Below, in pieces: positions 1-7,232 of a stretch of DNA of 64,000 nt (positions are counted from its first letter, which is position 1; every line of letters starts with the position of its first letter). The position numbers and the translations under genes were made by a program. The notes beneath the pieces are model-generated. The model searched no databases, was not told the origin of the DNA, and saw nothing but the letters and a program-made list of their open reading frames with translations. Source of the stretch: Sutcliffiella horikoshii (GTDB lineage: Bacteria > Bacillota > Bacilli > Bacillales > Bacillaceae_I). Where the stretch lies: the NCBI RefSeq assembly GCF_019931755.1, contig NZ_CP082918.1, forward strand, positions 1,158,001 to 1,222,000, written 5' to 3'.

Positions 1-25
1 TGCTTGCCGAAAAGGAGGAGATTGG

Positions 26-1156
26 ATGAAAAAAAGCTATGACGTAATTATTATCGGTGGTGGTGTTAACGCCTGTTCCATTGCGTACTATCTTGCCGGT
101 GAAGGAAGAAGTGTATTGCTTTTGGAAAGGGAAAAGTTGGCGGGCAAGGCATCGAGTGCAGCTGCAGGCATGCTTGGAGCCCAGGTAGAAGTGAGTGAAG
201 AAGGAGCACTTTTTGATATTGCCAAGGAAAGCAGGGCGATGTTTCCCTCTCTTCAGTACGAATTGAAGGAGCACTCGGGAATCGACATAGAACTTGTGCA
301 GAAAGGGATGCTGAAGCTTGCCATGAATGAGGAAGAGGAACGGCACCTAAAAAGCACGATTGCCTTCCAACAAAAGCTAGGGGAACGGGCAGAATGGCTT
401 GCGCCTGAACAAGTAGCAGCAAGGGAGGGGCAACTATCGGATGCTCTGTTGGGGGCGATGGACATTCCGATGGATGGCCATGTCAACCCTGAACGACTTA
501 CCCATGCATTTGCGAAATCGGCCGTCAACCTTGGAGCGGAAGTGAAAGAGTATGTAGAGGTGTACTCGCTACTGATGGATGGGAGTACCGTTAAAGGTGT
601 TGAAACAAGCAACGGTACGTTTCATGGGGGAAATGTAGTCGTTGCAGCAGGCGCTTGGAGTAAAAGGCTGCTTGGTGAGTGCGGCGTGACCGTTTCCGCA
701 TATCCGGTAAAAGGGGAGTGCTTCTCTGTCATCACAGAGCGACCATTGCTCGCAAGTACTATTTTTACAGAAAGCTGTTACATTGTTCCGAAAAGCGGAA
801 ACAGGCTAGTTATCGGGGCCACGATGATCCCTGACACTTTTTCTGAGAATGTTACGGTAGGTGGGCTTTTTCAGTTAATGGAGGAAGCTGCCAGAGTGCT
901 TCCGGCTTTGAAGAGCGCCACTTTTGAGAAAGCTTGGTCAGGGATACGCCCGCAAACGGGGGATGGTCTTCCATATCTGGGGCAGCATCCGAAATATAAG
1001 AATCTTGTCATCGCTACCGGACATTATCGGAATGGAATCCTACTATCCCCCATCACAGGAAAACTTGTAACAAAAATGATTCAAGGTGAGCCTTTGCCTG
1101 TTTATATGGAAGCTTTTAAGTTAGATAGAGTAAAAGAATATGCAAGGGGTGAGTAG
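26..1156 (+). CDS. thiO: Glycine oxidase ThiO
   Basis: FAD-dependent amine oxidase that converts glycine to the imine glyoxylate used to build the thiamin thiazole. Residues 11-16 carry the GGGVNA dinucleotide-binding turn after a beta strand, and the C-terminal part has the GIRPQTGDGLPYLG region typical of the DAO/ThiO fold. At 376 residues it is close to the roughly 370 of Bacillus ThiO. The ATG is preceded by a strong RBS (AAAGGAGGAG, 11-20). It is the first complete gene of the thiO-S-G-F-D-E operon; the operon start, where a THI-box riboswitch would be expected, lies outside the window. Confidence 0.93.
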   Translation: MKKSYDVIIIGGGVNACSIAYYLAGEGRSVLLLEREKLAGKASSAAAGMLGAQVEVSEEGALFDIAKESRAMFPSLQYELKEHSGIDIELVQKGMLKLAMNEEEERHLKSTIAFQQKLGERAEWLAPEQVAAREGQLSDALLGAMDIPMDGHVNPERLTHAFAKSAVNLGAEVKEYVEVYSLLMDGSTVKGVETSNGTFHGGNVVVAAGAWSKRLLGECGVTVSAYPVKGECFSVITERPLLASTIFTESCYIVPKSGNRLVIGATMIPDTFSENVTVGGLFQLMEEAARVLPALKSATFEKAWSGIRPQTGDGLPYLGQHPKYKNLVIATGHYRNGILLSPITGKLVTKMIQGEPLPVYMEAFKLDRVKEYARGE

Positions 1157-1157
1157 T

Positions 1158-1361
1158 TTGAAACTAATTATTAATGGTGACGCTATCGAAATTCCGGATT
1201 CAGTGAAGACCGTATCGGAACTGTTAGTGCATTTTCAACTGGACCAGAAAGTGGTCATAGTGGAAAAGAATAAAGAGATTCTGCAAAAGGAAGATCATGT
1301 GGCAGAGAACGTGCAAGATGGAGATCAATTCGAATTAGTACATTTCGTAGGAGGCGGTTAA
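1158..1361 (+). CDS. thiS: Sulfur carrier protein ThiS
   Basis: Ubiquitin-like sulfur carrier of 67 residues ending in Gly-Gly-Gly. The C-terminal glycine is adenylated by ThiF and thiocarboxylated to donate sulfur to ThiG. I choose the TTG at 1158, two bases after the thiO stop, because AAGGGGTGAG lies just upstream and the protein then begins MKLIINGD as ThiS proteins do. The longer reading from ATG 1140 would overlap thiO and lacks a proper RBS. Confidence 0.9.
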   Translation: MKLIINGDAIEIPDSVKTVSELLVHFQLDQKVVIVEKNKEILQKEDHVAENVQDGDQFELVHFVGGG

Positions 1362-1362
1362 T

Positions 1363-2130
1363 ATGTTGAAAATTGGTTCATATTCCTTTAATTCCAGGTT
1401 GTTGTTAGGAACAGGGAAGTACCCAGACTTTGATATCCAAAAGCAGGCGGTGGATGTTTCAGAATCGGAAATACTGACATTCGCGGTTAGAAGAATGAAC
1501 ATCTTTGAAGCAAGTCAGCCAAACTTTCTGGAAAAGTTAGATTTGGAGAAATACACGCTATTACCGAACACAGCAGGTGCCAAAACGGCGGAAGAAGCTG
1601 TAAGAATTGCCAAGCTTGCGAAGGCTTCCGGGCTTTGCGACATGATTAAGGTGGAAGTAATCGGTTGTTGGAAAACACTATTGCCAGATCCGGTCGAAAC
1701 GTTGAAGGCAACGGAAGAACTTTTAAAAGAAGGCTTTACGGTGCTTCCTTATACTTCAGATGATGTAGTGCTTGCTAGAAAACTAGAAGAACTTGGGGCC
1801 CACGCCATCATGCCAGGTGCTTCTCCAATCGGTTCCGGACAAGGAATTATCAACGAATTGAACTTAGGATTTATCATTGAACAGTCCAATGTACCGGTTA
1901 TCGTGGATGCAGGAATCGGTTCACCAGCAGATGCTGCAAAGGCGATGGAGTTGGGAGCCGATGGTGTGCTATTGAATACGGCTGTTTCCGCAGCAAAAAA
2001 TCCCGTGAAAATGGCAGAGGCTATGAAACTTGCAATTGAAGCTGGGCGTCTGGGGTATGAGGCTGGAAGAATGGAGAAGAAACGTTACGCGACAGCCAGC
2101 AGTCCAAGTGAAGGAATGAGTGTGGGGTAA
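1363..2130 (+). CDS. thiG: Thiazole synthase ThiG
   Basis: TIM-barrel enzyme condensing 1-deoxy-xylulose-5-phosphate, ThiS thiocarboxylate and dehydroglycine into the thiazole moiety. Lys96 (in DMIKVEVIG) is the Schiff-base lysine of the family, and the phosphate-binding segments PGASPIGSG and DAGIGSP are present. Length (255) is normal. It starts one base after the thiS stop region, with GGAGGCGG just before the ATG. The TAA overlaps the ATG of thiF by one base. Confidence 0.95.
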   Translation: MLKIGSYSFNSRLLLGTGKYPDFDIQKQAVDVSESEILTFAVRRMNIFEASQPNFLEKLDLEKYTLLPNTAGAKTAEEAVRIAKLAKASGLCDMIKVEVIGCWKTLLPDPVETLKATEELLKEGFTVLPYTSDDVVLARKLEELGAHAIMPGASPIGSGQGIINELNLGFIIEQSNVPVIVDAGIGSPADAAKAMELGADGVLLNTAVSAAKNPVKMAEAMKLAIEAGRLGYEAGRMEKKRYATASSPSEGMSVG

Positions 2131-3158
2131 TGGATCGATATTCACGTCAGACTCTGTTCGCACCGATTGGAGCGGCTGGTCAAAAAAGCATCGGTGCGAA
2201 ACACGTGTTGCTCATCGGTGCTGGGGCATTGGGCACGGGAAATGCGGAGGCACTGGTGAGAGCTGGAGTCGGAAAAATCACCATCATAGACAGGGATTAT
2301 GTGGAGTGGAGCAACCTTCAACGTCAACAGCTTTATTGCGAAAAGGATGCTCGTGAAAAAATGCCAAAAGCGGTGGCAGCAAAGGAACGGCTACAGCTGA
2401 TCAATTCAGAAGTGGAAATAAATGCGTACATTGCGGATGTAACGGTAGATATGTTGGATGCACTGGTGAAAAAAGAGGGGTTTGACCTATTGCTTGATGC
2501 AACCGATAACTTTGATATCCGCATGATTATGAATGATATTAGTCAAAAGCATGGTGTTCCTTGGATATATGGTGCGTGTGTGGGAAGTTACGGTATCTCT
2601 TTTACGATTTTTCCAGGCGAAAGCCCCTGCTTGCAGTGTTTGCTGAAAACCGTTCCACTGGGAGGGGCAACCTGCGATACAGTCGGAATTATTGCCCCGG
2701 CTGTGGGGATGGTGGTCGCGCATCAAGTTGCAGATGCGTTGAAAATTCTTTCTGGGAACGGAAGGGACTGCAATCGTAAGCTCGTTTCCTTCGATCTATG
2801 GAAAGGACAGTATGTCTCCTTGAATGTAGAAAAATTGAAGGACCCTGAGTGCTTAAGTTGTGGAGAAAATCAGACGTATCCTCATCTATCTTTTGAAAAC
2901 CAGACGAAAACGGCTGTCCTCTGCGGAAGGGATTCTGTGCAGATAAGGCCGGCGGAAACAATGCCAGAAGGAAGAAATCTGGGGGTTCTTAAAGAACTTT
3001 TAATAACTCAGGGAATAAGCGTAGAATCAAATCCTTACTTGATGTCCTTTCATGTTGAAGGCCATCGTTTGGTAGCTTTCCAAGACGGTAGAGTGCTAGT
3101 TCATGGAACAAAAGATATTGCTAGAGCGAAAACTTTGTATCACCGATATTTAGGATAA
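2130..3158 (+). CDS. thiF: ThiS adenylyltransferase ThiF (E1-like)
   Basis: MoeB/ThiF/HesA E1-like enzyme that adenylates the ThiS C terminus. The nucleotide-binding loop GAGALGTG is at about 30-37, followed by DRDYVEWSNLQRQ (53-66) with the ATP-contacting Arg. Zinc ligands appear as two CxxC pairs, Cys167/Cys170 and Cys241/Cys244; the TCDTVG segment holds Cys182. The C-terminal roughly 100 residues are variable in the family. Position inside the thi operon, overlapping thiG by one base, argues for ThiF rather than MoeB. Confidence 0.92.
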   Translation: MDRYSRQTLFAPIGAAGQKSIGAKHVLLIGAGALGTGNAEALVRAGVGKITIIDRDYVEWSNLQRQQLYCEKDAREKMPKAVAAKERLQLINSEVEINAYIADVTVDMLDALVKKEGFDLLLDATDNFDIRMIMNDISQKHGVPWIYGACVGSYGISFTIFPGESPCLQCLLKTVPLGGATCDTVGIIAPAVGMVVAHQVADALKILSGNGRDCNRKLVSFDLWKGQYVSLNVEKLKDPECLSCGENQTYPHLSFENQTKTAVLCGRDSVQIRPAETMPEGRNLGVLKELLITQGISVESNPYLMSFHVEGHRLVAFQDGRVLVHGTKDIARAKTLYHRYLG

Positions 3159-3173
3159 GGGACTGAGAAACCT

Positions 3174-3977
3174 ATGGTAGCAAAAGTATTAACAATTGCA
3201 GGTTCCGATAGTGGCGGAGGGGCCGGCATCCAGGCAGATATCAAAACGTTCCAGGAGCTGGATGTGTATGGGATGTCGGCCATCACCGCCTTGACCGCTC
3301 AAAACACATTAGGGGTCCAAAGCGTCTATCCGATTCCTGTGGACATGGTGTTGGAGCAATTGCATTCCATTGCAGAGGATTTACGTCCGGATGCTTTAAA
3401 GACCGGCATGCTTTTCAGCAGCGTCATCATAGAGGCTGTAGCCGGAAAAATTGCAGAACATGGCTGGGGGAATGTCGTGGTGGATCCCGTCATGATAGCC
3501 AAAGGCGGGGCAAGACTTTTACAGGAGGATGCCATTAGGGCCATCCGGGAAAAACTTTTACCGCTAGCAACCGTTACAACGCCAAATATCCCTGAAGCAG
3601 AAGTGCTGACGGAAATGACGCTGGATACAATAGACAGGAGAAAGGAAGCGGCCCGAATGCTTCACCGACTCGGATCTTCCTATGTTGTCATCAAAGGCGG
3701 GCATGGGGAAGAAGATGAGCTGATTGACCTTGTTTATGATGGCAGTAGCTTTTTGGAGTTGAAAAGTATGCGCATAGATACAAGGCATACTCATGGAACA
3801 GGGTGTACGTTCGCGGCGGCTATTGCGGCTGGACTTGCTAAAGGTTGTAAAGCAGAGGATGCCATCGTGACGGCTAAACGATTTATTCATCTTGCCATTG
3901 AGATAGAGCTTGGTATTGGAAGTGGTCATGGCCCGACTAATCATTGGGCATACCGAAAAGCAGGTGTAGGGGTATGA
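3174..3977 (+). CDS. thiD: Hydroxymethylpyrimidine/phosphomethylpyrimidine kinase ThiD
   Basis: Ribokinase-fold kinase phosphorylating HMP and HMP-P in the pyrimidine branch of thiamin synthesis. Visible motifs: N-terminal AGSDSGGGAGIQADIKTF, VVDPVMIAKGG, VIKGGHG, and the C-terminal anion hole/catalytic HGTGCTFAAAIAAGLA. Length 267 is standard. It follows thiF by 15 bp, and its TGA overlaps the ATG of thiE in ATGA. Confidence 0.93.
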   Translation: MVAKVLTIAGSDSGGGAGIQADIKTFQELDVYGMSAITALTAQNTLGVQSVYPIPVDMVLEQLHSIAEDLRPDALKTGMLFSSVIIEAVAGKIAEHGWGNVVVDPVMIAKGGARLLQEDAIRAIREKLLPLATVTTPNIPEAEVLTEMTLDTIDRRKEAARMLHRLGSSYVVIKGGHGEEDELIDLVYDGSSFLELKSMRIDTRHTHGTGCTFAAAIAAGLAKGCKAEDAIVTAKRFIHLAIEIELGIGSGHGPTNHWAYRKAGVGV

Positions 3978-4621
3978 AGAGGGAGTGGCTGAACCTATAT
4001 TTTGTGATGGGGAGTACTGATTGTGATGGTCGCGATCCTAGGGTTGTGCTGCAGGAAGCAATCAACGGAGGTGTAAGTTTTTTTCAGTTTCGTGAAAAAG
4101 GGAATGGTGCCAAGGTAGGGATGGAAAAAAGGAAGCTTGCACGGGAGCTTAAGGAAATCTGTAAGAGGCATGACGTCCCGTTTATTGTGAATGATGACAT
4201 TGATTTAGCTTTGGAGGTTGAAGCGGATGGCGTGCATATTGGGCAAGAAGATACACCTTTTTCAGTGGTGGAGGAACGTCTAGCACCTGGGATGATTATC
4301 GGTGTTTCTTGTCACACAGTGGAAGAGGCTGCAGCGGCTGTGGATGATGGTGCAGATTATATCGGAGTCGGACCTATGTACTTTACTGCCACAAAAAAGG
4401 ACATCAGGGAAGTGAAGGGGCCGGAGGTAATCAGGGAGATTAGGAACGCTGGTTTGAAGGTTCCCATTGTGGGAATCGGCGGCATCAATGCGGGAAACGC
4501 GTTGGATGTGTTAGAGGCTGGGGCCGATGGAGTTGCGGTGATTTCTGCCATCTCAAAAGCGGAATCGGCTTTGGAAGCAGCAAAAGAGTTTAGTCGTATT
4601 CACAACATTGTCACAAAATAA
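3974..4621 (+). CDS. thiE: Thiamine-phosphate synthase ThiE
   Basis: TIM-barrel enzyme coupling HMP-PP and thiazole phosphate. Diagnostic segments are QFREKG, PFIVNDDIDLA, ADGVHIGQED, GADYIGVGPMYFTATKKD and VGIGGIN. The start at ATG 3974 overlaps the thiD stop by four bases and gives 215 residues; an upstream ATG at 3944 would extend deep into thiD. The related TenI (thiazole tautomerase) is an alternative, but the complete VNDD and TxTK motifs favour ThiE. An intrinsic terminator follows directly. Confidence 0.88.
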   Translation: MKREWLNLYFVMGSTDCDGRDPRVVLQEAINGGVSFFQFREKGNGAKVGMEKRKLARELKEICKRHDVPFIVNDDIDLALEVEADGVHIGQEDTPFSVVEERLAPGMIIGVSCHTVEEAAAAVDDGADYIGVGPMYFTATKKDIREVKGPEVIREIRNAGLKVPIVGIGGINAGNALDVLEAGADGVAVISAISKAESALEAAKEFSRIHNIVTK

Positions 4622-4688
4622 TCACTAATTCTTCCAATCAATGATATAATAAAATTACCATTTACTTTATAACATGTTTGCATGTATT

Positions 4689-4721
4689 CCCCTGCTCTTA
4701 AATTAGAGTAGGGGTTTTTTT
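4689..4721 (+). terminator. Intrinsic terminator of the thi operon
   Basis: CCCCTGCTCT pairs with AGAGTAGGGG around a TAAATT loop, followed by seven T. Confidence 0.85.
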
Positions 4722-4741
4722 GATCAAAAAGCAGGGCCATC

Positions 4742-4773
4742 AAAAAAGAGCCTGCCGCACAAAAGCAGCAAGC
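4742..4773 (-). terminator. Intrinsic terminator of hmp
   Basis: On the minus strand GCTTGCTGC pairs (with G-U pairs) with GCGGCAGGC around TTTTGT and is followed by a T6 tract. It lies just downstream of the hmp stop. Confidence 0.7.
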
Positions 4774-4785
4774 CCCCGACAATTA

Positions 4786-6018
4786 TTATTTTACTACTAC
4801 TTCTTCTTCCTTCATCATATCAATGGAAGGTCCGAAAAACTCGTATCTGATATTATCCTCAGCGACTCCAAGTTTACCAAGCATGGAGATGACAAACTTC
4901 ATGAATGGAACTGGTCCACACACATAATACTGAGCATCTTTATCGATGTTTAATGCTTTTAACATGTTTTCCGTGATGTAACCTTGTTCATGGAAAGCTC
5001 CTAATCTTACATCCTCATCTGAAGGGTTTTCATAAACAAATAACTTTTTCCCGTTTTCCATTATATCAATGGTTTCTCTGACTTCATCTTTAAATGCATG
5101 TACAGAGCCATTTCTCGCAGCATGAATGAAAGTGGTTGGTCTTGCCGGTTGTTCTTTGGCAATGGTCTTCAACATACTTAGCATTGGGGTGATACCAACA
5201 CCACCGCTTATTAAGTAAACAGGTGAGTCTTGGTTTGTTTCAAGGACGAAGTCACCTGCTGGTGCAGTCACTTCCACTGTATTTCCTGTTTCCACATGGT
5301 CATGAAGATAATTGGAAACGGCCCCACTCGGATCGCTATTTTCTTTTTTGACAGATATTCTAAAATATTCGCCATTAGATGCATCTGACAAGCTATATTG
5401 GCGGTTGAATAAATTCTTTTCTCCAGGGATGGAAAGTCTGATTGTAATGTATTGGCCAGGAGTGAAGGACGGAACAGCAGAACCGTCGGACGGCTTCAAA
5501 TAGAAGGAAGTAATCAGTTCGCTTTCCTCGACCTTTTCCACCACTTCAAAGTTTTTGAAATCTTCCCAGCCGGCATTCTGTTGAGCGGCTGCTTCATACA
5601 TTTCCTTCTCAACTGAAATGAATACGTCAGCGATAACTCCATAAGCTTCTCCCCATGCTTCAATAATTTCATCTGTCGCTGCATCACCTAGAACAGCCTT
5701 GATTGCTTCAAGTAAATGTTCACCGACTATAGGATAATGTTCAGGTTTAACTGCTAAACTTCTATGTTTGTGGGCAATCTGTTTTACAGCTGGCAAAAGG
5801 ACTTCCAACTGATCGATGTAAGTAGCTGCTGCGTAAATCGTGTTGGCTAAAGCGGTTTGCTGACGGCCTTTCTTTTGATTGGCGTGATTAAAAATATTTA
5901 ATAACTCTGGATGGTTGGTGAATAGTGTTTTATAGAAATGAGTAGTAATCTCCTCACCTTTTACGGCTAAGACTGGAGCAGTTGATTTTACAATTTGTAT
6001 AGTATTTGAGCTAAGCAT
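4786..6018 (-). CDS. hmp: Flavohaemoglobin / nitric oxide dioxygenase Hmp
   Basis: Detoxifies nitric oxide to nitrate with O2 and NAD(P)H. The N-terminal globin domain (about 1-140) contains the proximal-His segment around AHKHRSLAVKPEHYPIV. The FNR-like reductase half has RQYSLSD (FAD), SGGVGITPMLS (NAD) and the C-terminal YYVCGPVPFM. Length 410 matches Hmp. The ATG at 6018 has GGAGG upstream. Two NsrR-type dyads flank the putative -10, so nitrosative-stress induction is likely. Confidence 0.95.
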   Translation of the reverse strand: MLSSNTIQIVKSTAPVLAVKGEEITTHFYKTLFTNHPELLNIFNHANQKKGRQQTALANTIYAAATYIDQLEVLLPAVKQIAHKHRSLAVKPEHYPIVGEHLLEAIKAVLGDAATDEIIEAWGEAYGVIADVFISVEKEMYEAAAQQNAGWEDFKNFEVVEKVEESELITSFYLKPSDGSAVPSFTPGQYITIRLSIPGEKNLFNRQYSLSDASNGEYFRISVKKENSDPSGAVSNYLHDHVETGNTVEVTAPAGDFVLETNQDSPVYLISGGVGITPMLSMLKTIAKEQPARPTTFIHAARNGSVHAFKDEVRETIDIMENGKKLFVYENPSDEDVRLGAFHEQGYITENMLKALNIDKDAQYYVCGPVPFMKFVISMLGKLGVAEDNIRYEFFGPSIDMMKEEEVVVK

Positions 6019-6038
6019 CGAGATGCCTCCCTGTTTAA

Positions 6039-6061
6039 AAGATATATTTTAAATACATCTT
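6039..6061 (-). promoter_or_regulatory. NsrR-type operator, proximal
   Basis: Minus strand AAGATGTATTT-A-AAATATATCTT, an 11-1-11 dyad with 10 of 11 symmetric pairs, matching the known NsrR half-site AAGATGYATTT. It sits between the -10-like TATAAT (6068-6063) and the hmp RBS. Confidence 0.75.
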
Positions 6062-6084
6062 TATTATAAAGGAAAGTTGAACTA

Positions 6085-6107
6085 AAGTAATATATAAAAT
6101 ACATCTT
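6085..6107 (-). promoter_or_regulatory. NsrR-type operator, distal, over the -35 region
   Basis: A second copy of the same half-site, AAGATGTATTT, with a degenerate partner (7 of 11 symmetric positions). It overlaps the putative -35 (TTACTT, 6090-6085), 16 bases from TATAAT. Confidence 0.55.
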
Positions 6108-6183
6108 TAACAAATTGGTCACAAGTTAGGCAAATAGTCGGATTTGGGTTTCATTTCCTCATTAATAGAATAAAAAACAAAAC

Positions 6184-6213
6184 AAAAAGGCTCCCATTGC
6201 TGGGAGCCTTTTA
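6184..6213 (-). terminator. Terminator of the cold-shock gene
   Basis: GGCTCCCA/TGGGAGCC perfect stem with TTGC loop, flanked by A5 and T4, so it can work on the minus strand for cspB and perhaps in both directions. Confidence 0.8.
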
Positions 6214-6229
6214 TATGCTGTGCTATAAA

Positions 6230-6430
6230 TTATGCTTTGTTAACGTTAGCAGCTTGGTCGCCACGGTTACCTTGAACGATTTCAAATGTAACAGATTGAC
6301 CTTCTTCTAAAGATTTGAAACCTTCGCCTTGGATTGCTGAGAAGTGAACGAATACGTCGTCTCCGTCTTGGCGCTCGATGAATCCGAAACCTTTTTCTGC
6401 GTTAAACCATTTTACTGTACCTTGTAACAT
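6230..6430 (-). CDS. cspB: Cold-shock protein (CspB family)
   Basis: A 66-residue single OB-fold RNA chaperone. RNP1 (KGFGFI) and RNP2 (VFVHF) are intact, with the usual [10 protein letters not shown] start. The ATG at 6430 is preceded by TAGGAGGTAACAAC; upstream in-frame codons to 6493 lack an RBS. The long 5' region and a small GTGTG/CACAC hairpin directly 5' of the RBS (6445-6459) are consistent with post-transcriptional control. The exact paralogue (B, C or D) cannot be told. Confidence 0.92.
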   Translation of the reverse strand: MLQGTVKWFNAEKGFGFIERQDGDDVFVHFSAIQGEGFKSLEEGQSVTFEIVQGNRGDQAANVNKA

Positions 6431-6810
6431 GTTGTTACCTCCTAGTGTGCTTGCCACACAATGTATTACTATTCTTGCTCTTAGAAATATCAAGGCGAAA
6501 GTTAAATCTTAACTTTGAATCCTTACATACCGAACAAAAATAATTCTTCTTTAGAATAACAGTAAAAACCAAAAATAGCAACCCAAGAGCACAAAACCCC
6601 AATTAAGCGTGAGGCTTATATAGAGGTGGGAATTCTCCTGTGCGGGTCTGACCCCTTTATTTAATTTAATAAACGTAACACGATTGAAATATTTCAATTA
6701 TTGTAATTTTGGTGAAATTGGTGATTGACAAGTGGTTGTCCGCGGTGGTAAGTTTAAAAAGTGGAAATTATATGAAACTAATTCAAATTATGAAGGAAAG
6801 GGAGGGTTCG
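6431..6810. other. Intergenic region between the csp promoter and the bmr leader
   Basis: Holds the csp 5' region, a copy of the TGCGGGTCTGACCCC repeat (6640-6655), a perfect 16-bp palindrome ATTGAAATATTTCAAT (6683-6698) that could be an operator, and a TTGACA -35-like hexamer at 6725-6730 with only a weak -10 candidate about 18 bases downstream. No gene with an RBS was seen before 6811. Confidence 0.5.
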
Positions 6811-6912
6811 ATGATGATTAAATTAATGACAACTGACATTGTAGATCGTAAATCCATCAATTTAATAAATCTCGTGACCTGTCCTGAAAGAAATTCGGTT
6901 ATTGTCTACTAA
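6811..6912 (+). CDS. Leader peptide of the bmrCD attenuator (33 aa)
   Basis: Short ORF with strong RBS (AAGGAAAGGGAGGG) 5-8 bases before tandem ATGs at 6811/6814; the product ends in SVIVY. I do not recognise it by sequence. In B. subtilis bmrCD is preceded by bmrB, a translated leader that controls attenuation, and this ORF occupies that place. Codons for Val22-Thr23-Cys24 (6874-6882) are exactly complementary to the 5' arm of the first downstream terminator. Ribosome position on this ORF should therefore decide terminator formation. In-frame ATGs upstream (6769, 6790) are possible but have weaker RBSs. Confidence 0.6.
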   Translation: MMIKLMTTDIVDRKSINLINLVTCPERNSVIVY

Positions 6913-6966
6913 TCGAATTATCTATTCCTTTAAACGTATAGACGTATAAGGATTTCTTTGTGGAGA

Positions 6967-7004
6967 ACACAGGTCACCATCAGGGCGTGACGTGTGCTTT
7001 TTTT
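6967..7004 (+). terminator. Leader terminator T1 (attenuator)
   Basis: CACAGGTCAC (6968-6977) pairs with GTGACGTGTG (6987-6996) with one internal mismatch, followed by seven T. The segment ACAGGTCAC (6969-6977) can instead pair with GTGACCTGT at 6874-6882 inside the leader ORF. Confidence 0.75.
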
Positions 7005-7013
7005 ATGGAGAAA

Positions 7014-7057
7014 AAAGGTGGCATACCGAGGATCGTTCGGTATGCCACCTTTTTGTT
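7014..7057 (+). terminator. Leader terminator T2
   Basis: A perfect 16-bp stem (7014-7029 with 7037-7052, core GGTGGCATACCGA) and 7-base loop followed by a T-rich tail. It lies between the leader ORF and bmrC, with no ordinary gene end immediately before it. Confidence 0.85.
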
Positions 7058-7134
7058 TTAATTAGTTTCTATAATTTTCCAAAACTACACCAATGGAAGC
7101 ATCAACGCTTCCATATAAACAGGAGGAATACAAA

Positions 7135-7191
7135 ATGGGAAATGTTTATGTTCGTTTAATGATGTACAAAGTGGCTTCAGATGGGGGGTAG
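7135..7191 (+). CDS. Second mini-ORF in the bmrC leader (18 aa)
   Basis: ATG at 7135 with an excellent RBS (AGGAGGA, 7121-7127) encodes MGNVYVRLMMYKVASDGG and stops 41 bases before bmrC. A perfect 8-bp hairpin ATGGAAGC/GCTTCCAT (7093-7114) sits just before the RBS. Product not recognised. It may be a second leader peptide or the true counterpart of B. subtilis bmrB. Confidence 0.5.
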   Translation: MGNVYVRLMMYKVASDGG

Positions 7192-7232
7192 CAAGAAACT
7201 TGAAATCAGCATAGAAGGGAGAGTTTTTCATT

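Noticed and set aside
1657..1671. Apparent substitution in ThiG (VIGC instead of VIGD)
   Set aside because: From memory Bacillus ThiG proteins also read VIGC here; Lys96 is intact, so it is a normal lineage variant.
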